This document shows, in pieces, positions 1 through 7,187 of a stretch of 64,000 nucleotides of DNA. The notes beneath the pieces are model-generated. The model did no database searches and was not told the origin of the DNA. It saw nothing but the letters and a program-made list of their open reading frames with translations. Source of the stretch: Pseudomonadota bacterium (GTDB taxonomy: Bacteria; Pseudomonadota; Alphaproteobacteria; Rhizobiales; Devosiaceae); assembly GCA_023388175.1 (NCBI GenBank), contig JAEWGT010000009.1, forward strand, positions 186,001 to 250,000, in the 5' to 3' direction. Position numbers and translations under genes: made by a program. Each line of letters opens with the position of its first letter. The first letter of the stretch is position 1.

Positions 1-544
1 GCTTGCCGTCCCCGTTCATCACCTCGATCTCGATCGAGGCCGAACCGATAATGTGCCCGGCATTCCAGTAGCGCGCCCGCACGCCCGGGCCCGGCTCGAA
101 CCATTCCCTATATTGGCAGGTCTGCCGATGCGTTAGCGCCTCTTCGGCATCGAGCATCGTATAGAGCGGCTTTGCCGGCTCGTCGCCGCGCCGTCCGCGC
201 TTTTTGGTTTCACGCTCGGCTTCGCTTTCCTGAATGCCGGCGCTGTCGGGCAACAGATATTCGAGCAGGCCCGCTGTCGGCTCGGTCATCCACATCGGCC
301 CGCGCCAGCCCTCGGCATAGAGTTTGGGCAAGAGGCCGGCATGGTCGATATGGGCATGGGTCAGCAGCAGGAAGTCGATCTCCCTTGGCTCGAACGGCGT
401 CGGCTTGAGATTGAGCTCGCGCACACTTTTATTGCCCTGGAACAATCCGCAATCGACGAGGAACTGCCCGCCCGGATGCACCACGCGATAGCATGATCCG
501 GTTACTGTCCCCGCCGCGCCGTGGAAATGTAGGGTGACTGTCAT
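1..544 (-). CDS. MBL-fold metallo-hydrolase with likely RNA-processing exonuclease architecture (3' end cut by window)
   Basis: Reading the minus strand from an ATG at 544 gives an open frame that runs off the window edge, so only the first ~181 residues are seen. The frame starts MTVTLHFHGAAGTVTGSCY, and the zinc-binding HxHxDH motif (THAHIDH) lies at about residues 62-68, followed by AGLLPKLYAEGW. This start pattern (GAAGTVTGSC, then DCGLFQG) is typical of the CPSF-73/Ysh1-like beta-lactamase fold group, which also carries a beta-CASP/RNA-specificity region further on. A later NAGHIIGSASIEIE segment matches the usual third metal-binding histidine region. A GAGGAG Shine-Dalgarno lies before the ATG. 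The substrate (RNA versus another phosphoester) cannot be decided from the part seen. Confidence 0.8.
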   Translation of the reverse strand, partial: MTVTLHFHGAAGTVTGSCYRVVHPGGQFLVDCGLFQGNKSVRELNLKPTPFEPREIDFLLLTHAHIDHAGLLPKLYAEGWRGPMWMTEPTAGLLEYLLPDSAGIQESEAERETKKRGRRGDEPAKPLYTMLDAEEALTHRQTCQYREWFEPGPGVRARYWNAGHIIGSASIEIEVMNGDGK

Positions 545-668
545 CGGCGGCGCTCCTCTTTTTTGCTCTTGGGTGTCGAGACTAGCGCCGCCCATTCGTC
601 AAAGTCGAGGCAGGTGCATGCAGCTTTGATGCTGCGCCTGCATTGTGCCGGACAAAGAGGAGAAGAAG

Positions 669-1019
669 ATGACCTATGTCGATGGCTTCATCGCCGCCGT
701 GCCGAAAGCGAACAAGCAGGCCTATATCAACCATGCCCGCGCCGCCGCAGACCTGTTCATCCAATGGGGCGCCACCCGCGTGGTCGAAAACTGGGGCGAC
801 GACGTGCCCACCGGAACACTCACCGATTTCCAGCGGGCGGTGCAGGCAAAGGACGACGAGGTGATCGTCTTTTCCTGGGTCGAATATCCCGACAAGGCCA
901 CGCGCGACAAAATCCAGGATCTCATGATCAACGACCCCGCCATGGCCAAAGTCCCGGACATGCCCTTTGACGGCAAGCGCATGATCTTTGGCGGCTTCAC
1001 CACTCTGTTCGCTGTTTAG
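669..1019 (+). CDS. DUF1428 family protein (YbaA-like)
   Basis: A 116-residue protein starting MTYVDGFIAAVPKANKQAY. I place the start at 669 rather than at the in-frame ATG at 645 because a GAGGAGAAGAAG purine-rich site sits just before 669 and family members begin at this MxYVDGF sequence. The family is a dimeric alpha-beta barrel fold related to YbaA of E. coli; no biochemical role is established. The conserved VVENWGDDVP and VFSWVEYPDKATRD blocks are visible. It is a single small gene, transcribed away from the MBL-fold gene, with a hairpin downstream at 1027-1050. Confidence 0.85.
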   Translation: MTYVDGFIAAVPKANKQAYINHARAAADLFIQWGATRVVENWGDDVPTGTLTDFQRAVQAKDDEVIVFSWVEYPDKATRDKIQDLMINDPAMAKVPDMPFDGKRMIFGGFTTLFAV

Positions 1020-1026
1020 AGAACAG

Positions 1027-1052
1027 GGGGAGGCGGCAAACCGCTTCCCCTT
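1027..1052 (+). terminator. GC-rich hairpin after DUF1428 gene, weak terminator
   Basis: GGGGAGGCGG (1027-1036) pairs with CCGCTTCCCC (1041-1050) around a CAAA loop, with one G-U pair. Only TT follows, so this is a weak intrinsic terminator or a 3'-end stabilising hairpin. Confidence 0.45.
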
Positions 1053-1109
1053 GACGTCTTGGGGTGCAGGGGCCTAACCCAGCGCCGTCCACCGACGGAA
1101 CGACCAGTC

Positions 1110-1589
1110 ATGCCCTCTCTCGCCGATTTCACCCTGCCTTTGCTCAACGGCAAGGATCAGCCCCTCTCTGCCTATGAAGGGCAGGTTGTTCTGATCGTCA
1201 ACGTCGCCTCCAAATGCGGCCTGACCCCGCAATATGAAGGGCTCGAGGCGCTTTATCGCCAGTACGGGGATCAGGGCCTCGTCGTCCTTGGTTTTCCCTG
1301 CAACCAGTTTGCCGGACAGGAACCGGGCAGCTCGGACGACATTGCCCAGTTCTGCACGCTCAATTACGGCGTCACCTTCCCGGTCTTTGAGCGCATCAAC
1401 GTCAATGGCCGCTGGGCGCACCCGCTCTACAAATGGCTCAAGGCCGAAGCGCCGGGACTTCTGGACAGCGAGGCGATCAAGTGGAATTTCACCAAATTCC
1501 TGATCGACCGCGACGGCAAGGTCATTGCGCGCTACGCGCCACAGCAGGAACCGGTCGAACTCGCGCCCGATATCGAAAAGCTGCTTTAG
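1110..1589 (+). CDS. Glutathione peroxidase (Cys type)
   Basis: A 159-residue thioredoxin-fold peroxidase starting MPSLADFTLPLLNGKD. The peroxidatic residue is Cys36 in NVASKCGLTPQYEGLEALY, encoded by an ordinary TGC codon and not a selenocysteine. The family signature FPCNQFAGQEPG supplies the active-site Gln, and KWNFTKFLIDRDG supplies the Trp/Asn of the tetrad. It should reduce hydrogen peroxide or lipid hydroperoxides, using thioredoxin or glutathione; bacterial Cys-type members mostly use thioredoxin. The start at 1110 is chosen because the upstream in-frame extension from 1059 is low-complexity and unlike the family. No strong Shine-Dalgarno is evident. Confidence 0.9.
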   Translation: MPSLADFTLPLLNGKDQPLSAYEGQVVLIVNVASKCGLTPQYEGLEALYRQYGDQGLVVLGFPCNQFAGQEPGSSDDIAQFCTLNYGVTFPVFERINVNGRWAHPLYKWLKAEAPGLLDSEAIKWNFTKFLIDRDGKVIARYAPQQEPVELAPDIEKLL

Positions 1590-1657
1590 CGCCGGGGCTT
1601 TGCAGCACCGGGCCTATGCTCTAGATTTCCAGCCCGGCGGATGACGGAGGTGGGCCC

Positions 1658-2107
1658 ATGGCCGACATTCTCGACTATTGTACTGGCCTGAGCAAAATCG
1701 GCTTCAAACCCGGGCAGATCATGCTGCCCGAGGGCGAACGGCTGGGAAAGCTGCTGGTGCTGGTCGATGGCCAGGTGGAGGTGATCCGCGAGCGCACCCA
1801 GGTCACGCATGTCGACGAACCCGGCTCGATCTTCGGGGAAATGGCGGTGCTGCTGGACATGCCGCATTCGGCAACGGTGCGCGCCCTGTCCCAGGTCAGC
1901 GCCTATGAAATTCCCGATGCCCTGACCTTTCTCGATGGCCATCCCGAACTTGCGCTGCATATCGCCACCATGCTGGCGCGGCGGCTCTATTACACCACGT
2001 CCTATCTCGTGGATCTGCAACAGCAGGCGGCAGGCAAAAGGCAGGATCTCGATCTTGTCGACCAGATTCTCGCCAGTCTCGTTGATCCGGCCGAAACGCG
2101 GAAATGA
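1658..2107 (+). CDS. Cyclic-nucleotide-binding domain protein (Crp-like sensor without HTH)
   Basis: A 149-residue protein made almost entirely of one cNMP-binding beta-roll. GERLGKLLVLVDGQVEVIRE and the GSIFGEMAVLLDMPHSATV phosphate-binding-cassette region are both recognisable. There is no C-terminal winged helix, so it is not a DNA-binding Crp/Fnr regulator. It ends in a helical tail (LQQQAAGKRQDLDLVDQILASL). GGAGG before the ATG supports the start. Its stop overlaps the next gene's ATG by 4 bases (ATGA), implying translational coupling with the SelW-like protein. The bound ligand and the partner are unknown. Confidence 0.8.
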   Translation: MADILDYCTGLSKIGFKPGQIMLPEGERLGKLLVLVDGQVEVIRERTQVTHVDEPGSIFGEMAVLLDMPHSATVRALSQVSAYEIPDALTFLDGHPELALHIATMLARRLYYTTSYLVDLQQQAAGKRQDLDLVDQILASLVDPAETRK

Positions 2108-2403
2108 CTGAAACCACCAGACCTTCTGTGTCCATAGCCTATTGCACCCAGTGCAACTGGATGCTCCGCGCCGCCTGGATGGCGCAGGAACTGCTCTCCA
2201 CCTTCAGCCTCGAACTGGGTTCGGTCACGCTCGCGCCCGGCACCGGCGGCATTTTTGAGATCAGGCTGGACGGCGAGCTGATCTGGGAGCGCAAGCGCGA
2301 TGGCGGCTTTCCCGACAGCCGCGTGCTCAAGCAACTGGTGCGCGACCATATCGATCCCGAGCGTGATCTGGGCCATGTGGATCGTATCGGGGCAAATAAC
2401 TAG
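2104..2403 (+). CDS. SelT/SelW/SelH (Rdx) family protein
   Basis: A 99-residue thioredoxin-like protein with the family CxxC motif at Cys14-Cys17 (AYCTQCNWMLRAAWMAQELL) and the downstream GGIFEIRLDGELIWERK block. Both cysteines are normal codons, so this is the Cys homologue of selenoprotein W. Family members are thought to be redox proteins, but a bacterial function is not established. It is translationally coupled (ATGA overlap) to the cNMP-binding gene before it. Confidence 0.88.
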   Translation: MTETTRPSVSIAYCTQCNWMLRAAWMAQELLSTFSLELGSVTLAPGTGGIFEIRLDGELIWERKRDGGFPDSRVLKQLVRDHIDPERDLGHVDRIGANN

Positions 2404-2466
2404 AGCCTTTTCAATTCCTGCCATTGGGATAGTCTTTTGGGACAAGACTCATGGGAGGCCAGCGTC

Positions 2467-2835
2467 ATGGCGCATAAGTTCAACATCACTGCCGCAGCGA
2501 ACGATCAGTTCAAGTTCGACTTTTCCTATAATTCGGAAAAGGTGTTCTGGTCGGAAAACTACAAGCAGAAGGCCAGCGCCAAAAGCGCCATTGAATCCCT
2601 GAAAAAGAACGCGCCAGAAGCGATCACGGTGGACCTTTCCAAGGATGAGACCGGTTCGGGCTATCGTTTCGAGATCAAGAAATCGAGCGATGACCAGTTC
2701 TATGTCACCTTCGTCGCGCCCAATGGCGAGAACATGGTGCGCACCGAGCGCTACAAGCAGAAGGCCAGCGCGCAGAACGCCATCGACTCGCTCAAGAAGA
2801 ACGGCCCAGACGCCGAAATCAGCGACGAGAGCTGA
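2467..2835 (+). CDS. YegP family protein with two DUF1508 repeats
   Basis: A 122-residue protein starting MAHKFNITAAANDQFKFDF. Two copies of the ~50-residue DUF1508 motif are visible: residues ~5-55 with WSENYKQKASAKSAIESLKK and ~60-115 with RTERYKQKASAQNAIDSLKK. The repeated YKQKASA.NAI.SLKKN segment is the hallmark. The start at 2467 follows GGGAGG at a good distance. The family is small, cytosolic and of unknown function. An inverted repeat (AGTCTT/AAGACT, 2432-2450) lies just upstream. Confidence 0.9.
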   Translation: MAHKFNITAAANDQFKFDFSYNSEKVFWSENYKQKASAKSAIESLKKNAPEAITVDLSKDETGSGYRFEIKKSSDDQFYVTFVAPNGENMVRTERYKQKASAQNAIDSLKKNGPDAEISDES

Positions 2836-2866
2836 TCTCTTTCCAAAGCCGACCTGACTGGTCTAG

Positions 2867-2890
2867 TCTCCCGGCGTAATTTTCGGGAGA
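2867..2890 (+). promoter_or_regulatory. Leader hairpin overlapping the Shine-Dalgarno of the amino-acid binding protein
   Basis: TCTCCCG (2867-2873) is a perfect inverted copy of CGGGAGA (2884-2890), with a 10-base loop. The right arm contains the GGGAG ribosome-binding site for the ATG at 2901, so folding would hide it. Confidence 0.4.
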
Positions 2891-2900
2891 CGCCATAATC

Positions 2901-3689
2901 ATGATCAAGATCACTGCCCTTCTCGCCAGCGCATCTCTGGTGCTGGCCGCCGCGCCCGTCCTGGCGCAGGACCTGCCTGATCTGGAGGGCCGCGTCATCC
3001 ATGCGGTGACCGAGAATGCCTATTACCCGCTCAACTTCGCCGGCCCGGACGGACAGGGCATCGGGCTCGAATATGACGTCATCAACGAAGTTGCCAAGCG
3101 CCTCAACGCCACGGTCGAATGGGACCTGACCGCCTGGGACGTGATGATCGAGTCGGTGCGCACCGGCCAGTTCGATATCGGTGCCGATGGCATCACCATC
3201 ACCGCCGAGCGCGCCGAGCAGATCGACTTCACCGACCCCTTCATCACCGTCGAGCAATATTTCCTCGTCCGCGCCGATGAGGAGCGCATTACCGGTGCCG
3301 ATAGCTTTGCCGAGAATGAAGACCTGCTGTTCGGCGCACAGGCCGGCACATCTTCTTTCTACACGGCCATCTATGACGTCCTTGATGGCGATGAAGCCAA
3401 CCCGCGCGTCCGAACCTTCGACAGTTTCGGGGCGGCGGTTCAGGCGGTCAAGGCCGGTGACGTCGATGCGGTGATCGCCGATCAGGCCGCGTCGGCCGGT
3501 TATATCGGCGCCGATCCCGGTGCCTTCAAACAGGCCGGTGAAGCCATCAAGTCCGACCCCTTCGGCTTCATCCTGACCCCGGGTTCGGATCTCGTCGAGC
3601 CCGTCAACGCCGCACTCGACCAGCTCCGCGAGGAAGGCTGGCTCGACGAACGCATCAATTACTGGTTCTTCGAATACGCTGCGGAATAG
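2901..3689 (+). CDS. Amino-acid-type ABC transporter substrate-binding protein
   Basis: A 262-residue periplasmic binding protein of the SBP_bac_3 type. The first ~22 residues form a signal peptide ending in VLAQ. Diagnostic blocks are GLEYDVINEVAKRLNATVEW, ADGITITAERAEQIDFTDPF and the hinge AVQAVKAGDVDAVIADQ. Relatives bind amino acids such as glutamine, arginine or cystine; the ligand here is not decided. The matching permease follows after a ~150-base gap containing REP-like hairpins. No ATPase gene is adjacent, so the ATP-binding subunit must be encoded elsewhere or shared. Confidence 0.88.
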   Translation: MIKITALLASASLVLAAAPVLAQDLPDLEGRVIHAVTENAYYPLNFAGPDGQGIGLEYDVINEVAKRLNATVEWDLTAWDVMIESVRTGQFDIGADGITITAERAEQIDFTDPFITVEQYFLVRADEERITGADSFAENEDLLFGAQAGTSSFYTAIYDVLDGDEANPRVRTFDSFGAAVQAVKAGDVDAVIADQAASAGYIGADPGAFKQAGEAIKSDPFGFILTPGSDLVEPVNAALDQLREEGWLDERINYWFFEYAAE

Positions 3690-3718
3690 GGCCGTCCCCC
3701 CGCTGTCGTACCATCGTC

Positions 3719-3789
3719 ATTGCCGGGCTTGCCCCGGCAATCCAGCAATGCTTAAGCAAGTCATGGACCACCGGGACAAGCCCGGTGGT
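3719..3789. repeat. Pair of REP-like palindromes
   Basis: Two perfect short palindromes sit in the gap between binding protein and permease: ATTGCCGGG-CTTG-CCCCGGCAAT-like at 3719-3741 and ACCACCGGG-ACAAG-CCCGGTGGT at 3767-3789. They are separated by about 25 bases. The shape resembles dispersed REP-type intergenic elements of Hyphomicrobiales. They probably reduce or modulate read-through and stabilise the upstream message. Confidence 0.6.
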
Positions 3790-3837
3790 GACGCCTGAAC
3801 CAGAGGTTGGCGTTTCGAGCCGACGGATTCGCCACCC

Positions 3838-4653
3838 ATGACCCCATCCCGCCGCCCATCGCTTTTCTCCCGCCTGCCCTATTGGCTGCTGGCGATCCTG
3901 CTGCTGTTCGTGCTGGGACTCTGGGCCATTACGGCCGACCAGACGTATTCGTCCATTTTTCAGACCCTTTCTGGCGGCGTGCTGACGACGCTCTGGGTCA
4001 CGTTCGTCGCCTTCATCGCTGCCACTGTGCTCGGCCTGCTGGTGGCTCTGGCCCGCACCAGCTCGGTTCGCATCCTGCGCGAGATCGCCACCTTCTACGT
4101 GGAAATCATTCGCGGCATCCCCATCCTGGTCTTCCTTTTCTACATCGCCTTCGTCGCCGCGCCGGCCATGGTCACCGGCTTCAACTGGCTCTTCGCGCCG
4201 CTGATCGACTGGGGCTGGATGCCTGCGGCCACCGTGCGGGGCTTTGACTTCGTCTGGCGCGCCATTTTTGCGCTGACCGTGTGCTATTCCGCCTTCATCG
4301 CCGAAATCTTCCGCGCCGGCATCGAGGCGGTGGGGCGTGGACAGATCGAGGCGGCCCGCTCATTGGGGCTGAGCCGCTGGCATTGCTTCCGCTTCATCAT
4401 CTTTCCGCAGGCCCTGCGCACCATATTGCCGCCGCTCGGCAATGATTTCGTCTCCATGGTCAAGGATTCGGCGCTGGTCTCGGCGCTGGGCGTCCAGGAC
4501 ATTACCCAGCTCGGAAAACTCTCTGCGTCTTCGAGCTTCCTGTTTTTCGAGACCTACAATGTCGTCGCCTTCCTCTATCTCACCATGACCATTTCCCTGT
4601 CGCTGCTGGTGCGTTGGCTCGAAAGAGTGATGGATCGCAAAGTCGGGCGCTGA
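3838..4653 (+). CDS. Amino-acid ABC transporter permease
   Basis: A 271-residue inner-membrane permease of the His/Glu/Gln family, with about five to six hydrophobic segments beginning at residue ~14 (LPYWLLAILLLFVLGLWAI). The EAA loop that contacts the ATPase is EAARSLGLSRWHCFRFIIFP followed by QALRTILPPLGN. It should form the membrane channel with the periplasmic protein encoded at 2901. Only one permease gene is present, compatible with a homodimer. No ATPase gene follows; the next gene is a CreA-like lipoprotein. Confidence 0.88.
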   Translation: MTPSRRPSLFSRLPYWLLAILLLFVLGLWAITADQTYSSIFQTLSGGVLTTLWVTFVAFIAATVLGLLVALARTSSVRILREIATFYVEIIRGIPILVFLFYIAFVAAPAMVTGFNWLFAPLIDWGWMPAATVRGFDFVWRAIFALTVCYSAFIAEIFRAGIEAVGRGQIEAARSLGLSRWHCFRFIIFPQALRTILPPLGNDFVSMVKDSALVSALGVQDITQLGKLSASSSFLFFETYNVVAFLYLTMTISLSLLVRWLERVMDRKVGR

Positions 4654-4712
4654 GCGGCTTGCGCAAGCGGTGCCGCGGCACCATCTTTCCTTCATCATCC
4701 CGGAGGACTGCC

Positions 4713-5243
4713 ATGCGCCCAATCGCCCGCCTTGCCATCGTCGCTACCGCCGTCCTCGCGTTGGCCGCCTGCGGCCGCAGCGGCGAAGTGGGCAATGTCG
4801 GCGTCGACTGGACCGGCAATGACATTTCCATCGAGGCCGTGGCCGACCCCGATATCGAAGGCGTCGTCTGTCATCTGGCCTTCTTCAACCGCTCCTTCAT
4901 CGACCGGGTCAGCCAGGGCAACTGGTTCGAGGACCCGTCCTATTCCGCGCTCGACTGCTCGGCGACCGGACCCATCACTATCGGCAATATCCGCACCAGC
5001 GCCGGCGGCCAGGAGATCTTCCAGCAGGGCCGCTCGCTGATCTGGAAGTCGCTGCGCGTCACCCGCATCTATGACAGCGCCAATAATGCCCTGATCTATC
5101 TCGGCCATGCGCGCGAAATCCAGCAGGGCTCAGGCAAGATGAGCCTTTCGGTCGTGCCGCTCAACGGGCTCGACGTCACCTGGACCAATGGCGCCCCGAC
5201 CACCCGGCCGATGCAAGGCTCGGTCATGGTGCAGGGCGAATAG
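4713..5243 (+). CDS. CreA family lipoprotein
   Basis: A 176-residue protein starting MRPIARLAIVATAVLALAAC, where LAAC is a lipobox, so Cys20 is likely lipidated. The body (GNDISIEAVADPDIEGVVCH, then YLGHAREIQQGSGKMSLSVV) matches the CreA family, which is periplasmic and of unknown function. CGGAGGA lies 6 bases before the ATG at 4713, ruling against the longer frame from 4614. It lies 60 bases after the permease gene on the same strand, perhaps in one transcript. Confidence 0.85.
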   Translation: MRPIARLAIVATAVLALAACGRSGEVGNVGVDWTGNDISIEAVADPDIEGVVCHLAFFNRSFIDRVSQGNWFEDPSYSALDCSATGPITIGNIRTSAGGQEIFQQGRSLIWKSLRVTRIYDSANNALIYLGHAREIQQGSGKMSLSVVPLNGLDVTWTNGAPTTRPMQGSVMVQGE

Positions 5244-5405
5244 CGCGGTTTCTGGCGCATCGCCGCTCCCTGTAAAGCCTTGCCCCAGCCTGGGTATACA
5301 AGGCAAAACCATTTCGCACCCTGCTGCTTCAAGCAGGAGCTTGCAGCACGATATTCTAACGACCGAACAAAGCTGACCCGCCATGCGCGGGCAAGGAAAA
5401 CGACA

Positions 5406-6041
5406 ATGGCGATCCTGATTGGCGATACCGCCCCCGATTTTACCCTCGAATCCACCGAGGGCACCATCCATTTCCATGACTATATCGAAGGGTCATGGGC
5501 CGTCCTGTTCAGCCATCCCAAGAATTTCACTCCGGTCTGCACCACCGAGCTGGGCTATACCGCCAAGCTCAAGCCCGAATTTGAAAAACGCGGCGTCAAG
5601 GTGCTGGGCCTGTCGGTCGACAAGCTCGAAGACCACGGCGGCTGGGCCAAGGATATCGAGGAGACGCAGGGCGCGGCCCTCAACTTCCCGCTTCTGGCCG
5701 ATACCGAAGGCAAGGTGGCGCGGCTCTATGACATGATCCACCCCAATGCCGACAATACGCTGACCGTGCGCTCGGTCTTCGTCGTCGGGCCGGACAAGAA
5801 GGTGAAGCTCAAGATCGAGTATCCCGCATCCACCGGCCGAAATTTCGATGAAGTGCTGCGTGTCATCGACAGTCTGCAACTGACTGCAAAGCATCAGGTC
5901 GCCACGCCGGTGAACTGGAAGAGCGGCGAGGACGTCATCATCGTCCCGGCGGTTTCCAATGAAGCGGCCAAGGCCAAATACCCCGAGGGCTGGAAAGAGC
6001 TGAAGCCCTATCTGCGCATCGTGCCCCAGCCCCAGGGCTGA
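5406..6041 (+). CDS. 1-Cys peroxiredoxin (Prx6 type)
   Basis: A 211-residue peroxiredoxin. The peroxidatic Cys45 is in FTPVCTTELGYTAKL, and there is no second resolving Cys in the usual 2-Cys C-terminal position. The long C-terminal domain (PVNWKSGEDVIIVPAVSNEA, then KYPEGWKELKPYLR) is typical of the Prx6/1-Cys branch. It reduces hydrogen peroxide and organic peroxides in the cytosol. The start at 5406 follows AAGGA; the region upstream to 5280 is not family-like. A strong terminator follows at 6070. Confidence 0.92.
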   Translation: MAILIGDTAPDFTLESTEGTIHFHDYIEGSWAVLFSHPKNFTPVCTTELGYTAKLKPEFEKRGVKVLGLSVDKLEDHGGWAKDIEETQGAALNFPLLADTEGKVARLYDMIHPNADNTLTVRSVFVVGPDKKVKLKIEYPASTGRNFDEVLRVIDSLQLTAKHQVATPVNWKSGEDVIIVPAVSNEAAKAKYPEGWKELKPYLRIVPQPQG

Positions 6042-6069
6042 GCATTTCTTCAGGTCTCCCTGACGAGTT

Positions 6070-6097
6070 GGGCGGTGGCGATGCCATCGCCCTTTTC
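6070..6097 (+). terminator. Intrinsic terminator after the peroxiredoxin gene
   Basis: GGGCGGTGGC (6070-6079) and GCCATCGCCC (6083-6092) form a 10-bp stem with one G-U pair around a 3-base loop, followed by TTTTCT. Confidence 0.8.
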
Positions 6098-6518
6098 TAT
6101 TGGATGGCATGGGCACTCGCCTCCATTTGGCGAGCATTGCCTCTGCGCATCTGCCACATTCTGGCCGCAAACTTTGCCGCAAAGGCCGGATTTCCGGCAC
6201 TTTTCCACTGCGGAACCTCTTAAATCGCCGCTCTGGTCCAGCTTTGGTGCAACCGTTGCGCATCGGCCACACTCAGCAAACTAGTTCCATCGATCAGCTG
6301 AATCGGGCGCGCATGCGGCGCTGATTCGTTTAGTTCGCGGATTCGAATTCTACGGTTTCCAAGACTCTACCGAAGACAGTTAACAGATTTCACCGCCACA
6401 CCTGCTGCAAATGGGCAACAGCCACACGTCGGAGGCCCAAAAGGCCGGATTTGCTCACATTGTGGCCCGCCCCGCCCTCTAAACCCCCGGCATCATCAAT
6501 ATCAGTGAGCCAGGATCA
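6098..6518. other. Non-coding stretch upstream of the RlpA-like gene
   Basis: About 420 bases with no convincing gene on either strand. A short direct repeat AAAGGCCGGATTT occurs near 6181 and again near 6440. The GC-rich part around 6300-6325 forms a loose dyad. It probably holds the promoter of the RlpA-like gene; no clear -35/-10 pair was recognised. Confidence 0.5.
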
Positions 6519-6872
6519 TTGACTAAGAAAGCCGTTATCGCCGCCATCTGCGCTGCAAGTGTCTTGAGTTTTTCCAGTGCAGCCTATGCCCAATGTGGCG
6601 GCGCTTCCTGGTACGGCCCCGGTTTCCACGGGAAGAAGGCCGCATCGGGTGAAACCTTTAACGAGAACGCCATGACGGCGGCGCATCGTACCCTGCCTTT
6701 CGGCACCAAGGTCGCAGTTGTCGACCAGCGGACCGGCAATTCGGTGGAAGTGACCATCAACGACCGCGGTCCCTTCCATGGCAAGCGCATCATCGATCTT
6801 TCCAAGGCTGCGGCCACCGCGCTCGGCTTCCGCAATCGCGGCGTCACGACCGTCTGCATCGCCGAGGAATAA
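6519..6872 (+). CDS. RlpA-like double-psi beta-barrel secreted protein
   Basis: A 117-residue protein with a TTG start at 6519. It opens with a signal peptide of ~24 residues (AAICAASVLSFSSAAYA). The mature part is a single double-psi beta-barrel: GGASWYGPGFHGKKAASGE, then NENAMTAAHRTLPFGTKV, and VTINDRGPFHGKRIIDLSKA with the catalytic-type Asp. It matches the RlpA family of septal lytic transglycosylases, which cleave naked glycan strands. It lacks the SPOR domain of E. coli RlpA and is the short form common in alphaproteobacteria. CCAGGA precedes the TTG, and a strong terminator follows. Confidence 0.88.
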   Translation: MTKKAVIAAICAASVLSFSSAAYAQCGGASWYGPGFHGKKAASGETFNENAMTAAHRTLPFGTKVAVVDQRTGNSVEVTINDRGPFHGKRIIDLSKAAATALGFRNRGVTTVCIAEE

Positions 6873-6898
6873 TCCGTCTCCTCCCGGGACGCTGCAGA

Positions 6899-6928
6899 GG
6901 GCCGCTCCGTGTCGGGGTGGCCCTTTTC
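6899..6928 (+). terminator. Strong intrinsic terminator after the RlpA-like gene
   Basis: An 11-bp stem (GGGCCGCTCCG with CGGGGTGGCCC, two wobble pairs) closes a TGT loop at 6899-6923. TTTT follows at 6924. Confidence 0.85.
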
Positions 6929-6954
6929 TTCGTTTATTCGGGGCGGCTGGCAAT

Positions 6955-7112
6955 GAACTCGTCGAGCCTGTCGCGGCTGGTCCCGATATCGGCGAGCATG
7001 TGATCATCACGAGGAGCGCCACACGCCCGCCGTGCGCACGATTACCGAGCGCATTGCCGCCTTCATGCGTGCCAATGCAGCCCTTATTTCTGGTGCGGCG
7101 GTGAGGGTTTAG
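6955..7112 (+). pseudogene. Possible decayed 3' end of a LysR-type regulator gene
   Basis: The last frame, ending with TAG at 7110-7112, reads RHTPAVRTITERIAAFMRAN, which looks like the extreme C-terminus of a LysR regulator. Just before it, another frame reads AGPDIGEHVIITRS, which would be the preceding beta-strand region, so a frameshift separates them. Nothing of the DNA-binding or effector domain remains. The match is short and made by eye; a chance similarity is possible. Confidence 0.3.
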
Positions 7113-7187
7113 GCGTCGGGGGCAGTTAGCGGCCTGTTAGCAGATTGGTCTTAGCATGCGCGGCGGATGCAGGGCGATTGACGGCAG

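Noticed and set aside
1110..2403. Selenocysteine in the glutathione peroxidase or SelW-like proteins
   Set aside because: The catalytic positions are ordinary Cys codons and the frames have no internal TGA.
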